Source: Actibacterium ureilyticum
Lineage (GTDB): Bacteria; Pseudomonadota; Alphaproteobacteria; Rhodobacterales; Rhodobacteraceae
NCBI RefSeq assembly: GCF_002285435.1
Contig: NZ_NSBT01000038.1
Span: 1 to 46,992 of the forward strand
Direction of reading: 5' to 3'
DNA: 46,992 nt
Shown: positions 42,103-46,992 of the stretch, in pieces
Layout: each line of letters starts with the position of its first letter
How positions within the stretch are numbered: the first letter of the stretch is position 1
Notes under the pieces: model-generated
Databases searched by the model: none
What the model was told of the DNA's origin: nothing
The model's input: the letters and a program-made list of their open reading frames with translations, nothing else
Position numbers and translations under genes: made by a program

Positions 42103-42768
42103 ATGAAAATCATGCTCGCCATTGCCTGTGCCGCAAGCCTGTGGGTCGCCCCAGTCGCGGCGGGCACAACCGGGGCCCAGGAAACCTATGACCTGCTGTT
42201 TCGCGACGGCACGCTGGATGCGTTGCCCCGGGAAAGCCGTCTGGTCTATGCCCGCGATGTCACCAACAGCCGCGCGCCCGACAATGCCGAGCGCAATACC
42301 GGGCGGATCGAGCTGACGATTGATGGCAGCGACGACATGGCCCGGCTGCGGTTCCATCAGGGCGAGTCGTTTCGCAACATGGGCAGCTTTCCCGCCAGCG
42401 TCGGCAACCCGATGATCATGGTCTTTGTCGAAAGCGTGGTGCGCGACATGGCCGAAACCGCGGGTGGCAGCCCGTTTTATATCCGCAACCGCGTGAAAGA
42501 GGCGCTGGTCCGCCCGGCCGAGACCGAAGAGGTCAGCATCGAATATGGCGGTGCGACCATCGCGGGCCAATCCGTCACCCTGCATCCTTTCGACGGCGAT
42601 CCGAACGCCGCGCGCATGTCGGGCTTTGGCGATCTGGCGCTGACGGTGACCATGTCCGACCAGGTGCCGGGCTGGTATCATTCGCTGCGCGCGCAGGTGC
42701 CGGGCGATGACGGTACGCCGCTCTATCAATCCACCACCACCTTCGACACGGTCGAGGCCGGTCAATGA
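42103..42768 (+). CDS. Exported protein of unknown function
   Basis: 221 residues with a signal peptide (MKIMLAIACAASLWVAPVAA, cut near residue 20). The mature part is predicted largely beta with no recognised motif: RIELTIDGSDDMARL, GNPMIMVFVESVVRDMAET and VTLHPFDGDPNAARMSG are typical stretches. GAGGAGG precedes the ATG. It overlaps the next exported small protein by four bases (ATGA). Standing between flhS and the SoxYZ-like carrier suggests a periplasmic role near a quinoprotein dehydrogenase; I cannot name a function. Confidence 0.8.
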   Translation: MKIMLAIACAASLWVAPVAAGTTGAQETYDLLFRDGTLDALPRESRLVYARDVTNSRAPDNAERNTGRIELTIDGSDDMARLRFHQGESFRNMGSFPASVGNPMIMVFVESVVRDMAETAGGSPFYIRNRVKEALVRPAETEEVSIEYGGATIAGQSVTLHPFDGDPNAARMSGFGDLALTVTMSDQVPGWYHSLRAQVPGDDGTPLYQSTTTFDTVEAGQ

Positions 42769-43118
42769 TCCGCGCGGCGCTGGTGCTGGGGCTGATGGCG
42801 GGTGCGGCCGCCGCGCAAAGCGTGGAACAGCGCCTGAACGACTATCCCACCGCCGCGCGCGCCGATTATGTCTTTGGCTGCATGGCGGTGAACGGGCGCG
42901 GGCGGGACGTGCTGGAAAAATGCGCCTGTTCGATCGACACCATCGCGTCGATCCTGCCCTATGACGCCTATATGCAGGCCGAAACCGTTCTGTCGCTGCG
43001 GCTGACGGGGGGCGAGCGCATGTCGATCTTTCGCACCGCCGCGTCGGCCAATGCGCTGGTGGCCGACCTGCGCCGCGCCCAGGCCGAGGCCGAGATCATC
43101 TGTTTTCAGGGCCAGTAG
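42765..43118 (+). CDS. Small exported cysteine-containing protein of unknown function
   Basis: 117 residues: a signal peptide (MIRAALVLGLMAGAAAAQS, cut near 18) and a helical mature domain with four cysteines, in FGCMAVN, EKCACSID and IICFQGQ, likely two disulfides. Its ATG overlaps the stop of the preceding gene, so both are made together. The stop lies 4 bases from that of the convergent SoxYZ-like gene. I recall such proteins next to xoxF/flhA-type loci in Rhodobacteraceae, but have no function for them. Confidence 0.8.
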   Translation: MIRAALVLGLMAGAAAAQSVEQRLNDYPTAARADYVFGCMAVNGRGRDVLEKCACSIDTIASILPYDAYMQAETVLSLRLTGGERMSIFRTAASANALVADLRRAQAEAEIICFQGQ

Positions 43119-43122
43119 GCGC

Positions 43123-43923
43123 TCAGCTTTCGGCGTCCTTCGGCAGGGTCCGTTCAAAGACATTGCCCTCGGTATCGCGCGCCCGCACGGTCAGCGCCGG
43201 GGCGCCGTTATCGGTATAGGAAAACCGAAACACCGGGTTTTCACTGACCGAGATGCCGCCGGTCATGGTGAACAGCAGATCGTCGCCCTGCCGCACCTCG
43301 AGCTCGTCGATGAAATGGGCGTTGATGAACAGCTGGGTGATCTGATCGCGTTGCAGGCCCGAGTAATTGGGATGCCGGATCATGATCTGCGCATCGCGGC
43401 GCGGGGTCGACTGGTTGTCGGCGCCGAAATGTTTCAGCTGCATCTGCCCCATGGATGCCAGCGCCAGTTCCGGGTCGCGCGTGGCCGGGGCCGAACACCC
43501 GCCCGAGGCCTTGACGAACCGCCCGGTCATGAAGGTGCCATCGGGCGTGTCGGCCAGCACCCGCACGTTGGAATACTGGTTGACGCGCACCCGCATCTCC
43601 AGCTCCAGCGGGGCCATGGCGGGGCCGAATGCGAACTCGGCGGCCAGCGGGGCGGGGTTTTCGTCGATCACCACCTTGGCGCCGGTGATCGTGGCGGTGC
43701 CGTCGGTCTGGCGGATCACCAGCGGGACCGTCGCGGCGTCATGCGCGCGATAGGGCGCGTCGACCCGCAGCAGCCCGCTGCCGTCCTGAAGCGTGGTGTC
43801 GCCGGTGATGTCGTATTGCAGATCCTGCCAGGTCGGGCTGTCGGTCAGAGGGTTCTCGACCCCCTGTGACAGGGCGGGTCCGGCCAACAGCGCGGCTAGG
43901 GCCAACAGGCGGAATTCCTTCAT
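43123..43923 (-). CDS. Quinoprotein dehydrogenase-associated SoxYZ-like carrier protein
   Basis: 266 residues: a signal peptide (cut after ALS near 19), a SoxY-like half (about 30-150) with its carrier cysteine C143 in KASGGCSAPA, and a SoxZ-like half (about 155-262) with DAQIMIRHPNYSG, INAHFIDELEVRQGDDLLF and FSYTDNGAPALTVRARD. Thiosulfate-oxidising SoxYZ are two proteins; this fused form is known beside PQQ alcohol dehydrogenases. It probably works with the divergent metallohydrolase as a periplasmic relay; its chemistry is not established. GAGGAGG precedes the ATG at 43923. Confidence 0.88.
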   Translation of the reverse strand: MKEFRLLALAALLAGPALSQGVENPLTDSPTWQDLQYDITGDTTLQDGSGLLRVDAPYRAHDAATVPLVIRQTDGTATITGAKVVIDENPAPLAAEFAFGPAMAPLELEMRVRVNQYSNVRVLADTPDGTFMTGRFVKASGGCSAPATRDPELALASMGQMQLKHFGADNQSTPRRDAQIMIRHPNYSGLQRDQITQLFINAHFIDELEVRQGDDLLFTMTGGISVSENPVFRFSYTDNGAPALTVRARDTEGNVFERTLPKDAES

Positions 43924-43956
43924 GACGCGCCTCCTCTCGCAGCATGACAGGGGTGT

Positions 43957-43991
43957 ATTATATGCCGAAAAGGGCCGATTTTCCCTATAAT
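43957..43991. promoter_or_regulatory. Divergent promoters with shared dyad
   Basis: TATAAT appears at 43986-43991 on the plus strand and, as its complement ATTATA, at 43957-43962 for the minus strand: two perfect -10 boxes pointing away from each other. Neither has a good -35 box. Between them GAAAA-N7-TTTTC forms a dyad, so an activator (perhaps the FlhR-like protein) may bind centrally. The plus-strand box lies 60 bases before the metallohydrolase gene. Confidence 0.5.
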
Positions 43992-44050
43992 CTTTTGTCT
44001 GTGTTCCGTTCACGATCCCGTGCGGGGACAGTGCGGGCAAAGGATCTAAG

Positions 44051-45091
44051 ATGTTCGAAGCCCTGCTTTCCCTTTGTCTGGCCGCCGATCCGTCCGCCTG
44101 CCGCGACACGCTGCTGCCGGGGATCGTGGCCACAAGCCACGCGGCCTGTGTCGACGCGCTGGCCAGCCGCCCGCCGGATGCGCCCCCCGCCGGGACCGTG
44201 GCGCAGGGCGCGCCGTTCTGCGCCCCCGCGCAGCCGGGTCTGTCGCTGGTTCAGGTCGCGCCGGGCGTCTTTGTTCATATGGGCCAGATCGCCGAGCCCG
44301 ATGCCGCGAATGGCGGCGATGTCGCCAATCTGGGCGTCGTGATCGGTGACCGGTCGGTCGCGGTGATCGACGCGGGCAGCGCCCGCTGGGTGGCCGAGGA
44401 TTTGCGGCGCGCGATCCGCGCCCGCACGGATCTGCCGGTCAGCCACCTGATCCTGACGCATATGCATCCCGACCACGTTCTGGGCGCGGCATTCTTTGCC
44501 GATGCCGGGGCGACGGTGGTGGGGCACGCGGGGCTGGATCGCGCGCTGGCGGACCGTCAGCAGAACTATTCCGAAAGCCTGTCGCGCCTGCTGGGGGCGG
44601 ATCGGTTTCTGGGCAGCGGGACCGCCCCGGTCGATGTCGCGGTGACGGACCGCGCGGAACTGGATCTGGGAGGGCGCGTGCTGCAGCTGCGGGCCTGGCC
44701 GCGCGCCCATACCCGCACGGATCTGACGGTTTTCGATGCCCAGACGGGGGTGTTTTTTGCCGGGGACCTGGTGTTCGAACGCCATATCCCGGCGCTGGAC
44801 GGATCGCTGCGCGGCTGGCAGGCGGTGCTGGCGCAGATGGCCGATCTGCCGGTCACGGCGCTGGTGCCCGGTCATGGCGGGCCGGTGCTGGACTGGCCGG
44901 ATGGCGCGGCGCCGATGCTGCGCTATCTGGATGTGCTGGTCGCCGATACCAGGACCGCGCTGGATCAGGGCGAGCGGCTGGGCGATGCGGTCGGCCAGAT
45001 CGCCGCGTCCGAGGCGCCGCATTGGGCGCTTTTCGATGCGTTCAATGCGCGCAATGCCACCGTGGCTTTTACCGAGCTGGAATGGGAATGA
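44051..45091 (+). CDS. Quinoprotein relay system zinc metallohydrolase (MBL fold)
   Basis: 346 residues. An N-terminal region with several cysteines (in LSLCLAADPSACRD and HAACVDA) is followed by a metallo-beta-lactamase domain. It has HxHxDH at 137-142 (LTHMHPDHVLGA), a further His in WPRAHTRTDLTVF, Asp in FFAGDLVFE and His in LVPGHGGPV, so both zinc sites are complete. The start is a weak hydrophobic stretch; export is possible but not certain. The group is found with PQQ dehydrogenases, pqqA-like peptides and SoxYZ-like carriers, as here (divergent neighbour). The stop lies 3 bases from that of the convergent gene. The reaction is unknown. Confidence 0.87.
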   Translation: MFEALLSLCLAADPSACRDTLLPGIVATSHAACVDALASRPPDAPPAGTVAQGAPFCAPAQPGLSLVQVAPGVFVHMGQIAEPDAANGGDVANLGVVIGDRSVAVIDAGSARWVAEDLRRAIRARTDLPVSHLILTHMHPDHVLGAAFFADAGATVVGHAGLDRALADRQQNYSESLSRLLGADRFLGSGTAPVDVAVTDRAELDLGGRVLQLRAWPRAHTRTDLTVFDAQTGVFFAGDLVFERHIPALDGSLRGWQAVLAQMADLPVTALVPGHGGPVLDWPDGAAPMLRYLDVLVADTRTALDQGERLGDAVGQIAASEAPHWALFDAFNARNATVAFTELEWE

Positions 45092-45094
45092 CCC

Positions 45095-45706
45095 CTAGCC
45101 GCCGGTCGCCTGGATCAGCATCTGCGCCACGCCGAACAGCCGCTTTTCCAGCAATACCGGCGTTTCGCAGACATAGGTCAGCGAGCGTTGGCGATCCTGA
45201 TAGATCCGCTCGTCCCAGTCGATCTGCGCCTCGATCTCGTCGGCGGCATCGTAATCGGGCGGCTCGGCGGCCAGCGCCGCATCGAAGCTCTGGCGCTTGG
45301 CCTCGATCTGTTCCGAAAGCCGGATCTGTTCCAGCGAATAGTCCCCGATCCCCCTGATGATCGCCGTGCGCGTGCGCGACAGCCGGGTAAAGACCCGGTC
45401 GAACACCTGACCCAACAGCGCGGGATCGGACCCGTGGCTGGTGACGAACCGGTCGATCTCTGGCTGGATCTCGGCAAGCTCCAGCCGGCGCAGCGACAGC
45501 CGCTCGGACAGGTCGCGCACATCGTCCAGCGTCGCCGCGTCCAGGGTCATCTCGGTGATCGGATGCGGCCACATCAGCCCGGGCGACAGGGTTTCGACCT
45601 TGCGCTGGACACAAGGCCAGGTCGGGTCGGAAAAATCGGCGGCCCAGCCGGCCGCGCCCATCGCCAAACACAGCCCCGCGCCGCGCAGCAGATCCGCCAG
45701 CCGCAT
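45095..45706 (-). CDS. Exported protein of unknown function
   Basis: 203 residues with a signal peptide ([20 protein letters not shown], cut near AWA at 23). The mature part is charged and helical: [20 protein letters not shown] at the start, then [32 protein letters not shown]-like heptads and a cysteine near the end ([11 protein letters not shown]). Two cysteines may bridge the ends. GGAGGG precedes the ATG at 45706; longer frames start inside the neighbouring promoter. It is divergent from flhA. I know similar proteins from C1 loci of Rhodobacteraceae only as hypotheticals. Confidence 0.8.
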   Translation of the reverse strand: MRLADLLRGAGLCLAMGAAGWAADFSDPTWPCVQRKVETLSPGLMWPHPITEMTLDAATLDDVRDLSERLSLRRLELAEIQPEIDRFVTSHGSDPALLGQVFDRVFTRLSRTRTAIIRGIGDYSLEQIRLSEQIEAKRQSFDAALAAEPPDYDAADEIEAQIDWDERIYQDRQRSLTYVCETPVLLEKRLFGVAQMLIQATGG

Positions 45707-45764
45707 GATTCCCTCCGTTGCCTTTGCCCGCATCGGTCCAGTTGGCGCGGCGGGCGTCAAACGG

Positions 45765-45781
45765 ACAATACCAACCATTGT
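45765..45781. promoter_or_regulatory. Inverted repeat upstream of flhA
   Basis: ACAAT-N7-ATTGT lies in the 157-base gap between the divergent exported protein and flhA, 83 bases before the flhA start. NarL/LuxR-type regulators often bind short dyads with such spacing, so it is a candidate FlhR site; the evidence is position and symmetry only. Confidence 0.35.
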
Positions 45782-45863
45782 ATGCGTTGTCGCGGGGACG
45801 CGGCCCGACCCATACTTCGGGGTGAAGACGGCAAAAGCTGCCTGTCCAAGGGAGGATTACGAT

Positions 45864-46991
<1,128 letters not shown>

Positions 46992-46992
46992 T

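Overview
The window looks like chromosomal DNA of a free-living alphaproteobacterium of the Rhodobacteraceae (Paracoccus/Roseobacter type). Supporting this are the high GC content, very tight packing, the lipoyl-domain-bearing E3 beside a homodimeric pyruvate dehydrogenase E1, the membrane cytochrome-type urate oxidase PuuD, the allantoinase-OHCU decarboxylase fusion, and a glutathione-dependent formaldehyde oxidation locus of the Paracoccus flhA type. I saw no tRNA or rRNA genes, insertion sequences, prophage genes or CRISPR arrays. It reads as ordinary metabolic chromosome with several less ordinary details.

Layout. (1) 1-2230: the 3' part of ferredoxin-NADP reductase, a repeat-rich terminator, a DgoK-like protein that seems to have lost its kinase motifs, and an NsrR-like Rrf2 regulator. 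(2) 2236-13431: a D-xylose locus. The importer xylFHG runs leftward, the ROK regulator xylR and a CRTAC1-type beta-propeller protein run rightward, and xylB-xylA-galM plus a di-heme peroxidase run leftward. A 29-bp motif matching at 21 positions lies upstream of both xylF and xylB and is a good candidate XylR operator. The propeller gene and the peroxidase gene meet tail to tail with overlapping stop codons. (3) 13667-16647: a glutamine amidotransferase-like protein and a two-component system. (4) 16978-22671: pyruvate dehydrogenase complex aceE-aceF-lpdA with a perfect 14-bp palindrome upstream. (5) 22932-34060: a histidinol-dehydrogenase homologue, then a purine (urate/allantoin) degradation region: allE, a VOC protein, a GAPDH, an NCS2 permease, allA, the puuE-uraD fusion, HIU hydrolase, a LysR regulator and puuD, closed by a CoA transferase. 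(6) 34061-37417: an AT-rich regulatory stretch, two very small genes and a second two-component system. (7) 37539-46991: a C1/PQQ region. It holds an isolated pqqA followed by three strong hairpins, a LuxR-type regulator, a FIST sensor protein, a hybrid histidine kinase (FlhR/FlhS-like), two small exported proteins of unknown role, a SoxYZ-like carrier, a zinc metallohydrolase of the quinoprotein relay type, another exported unknown, and S-(hydroxymethyl)glutathione dehydrogenase.

How it works together. Xylose is imported by XylFHG, its anomers are interconverted by GalM, and XylA and XylB feed it to the pentose phosphate pathway. The pyruvate dehydrogenase complex supplies acetyl-CoA. Urate is taken up by the NCS2 carrier and oxidised by PuuD, with electrons probably passing to cytochrome c. 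It is then processed by HIU hydrolase, OHCU decarboxylase, allantoinase, AllE and AllA to release ammonia and glyoxylate; the ureidoglycolate-forming allantoate hydrolase was not seen here. The right end appears to control and support oxidation of methanol or other formaldehyde-yielding substrates by a PQQ enzyme encoded outside the window, and detoxifies the formaldehyde through glutathione.

Gene packing is extreme. Ten convergent gene pairs are seen: three overlap by exactly four bases at their stop codons, one abuts with no gap, three are 3-5 bases apart, and the remaining three have a hairpin or repeat between them. Functional calls rest on reading motifs by eye; no database search was run.
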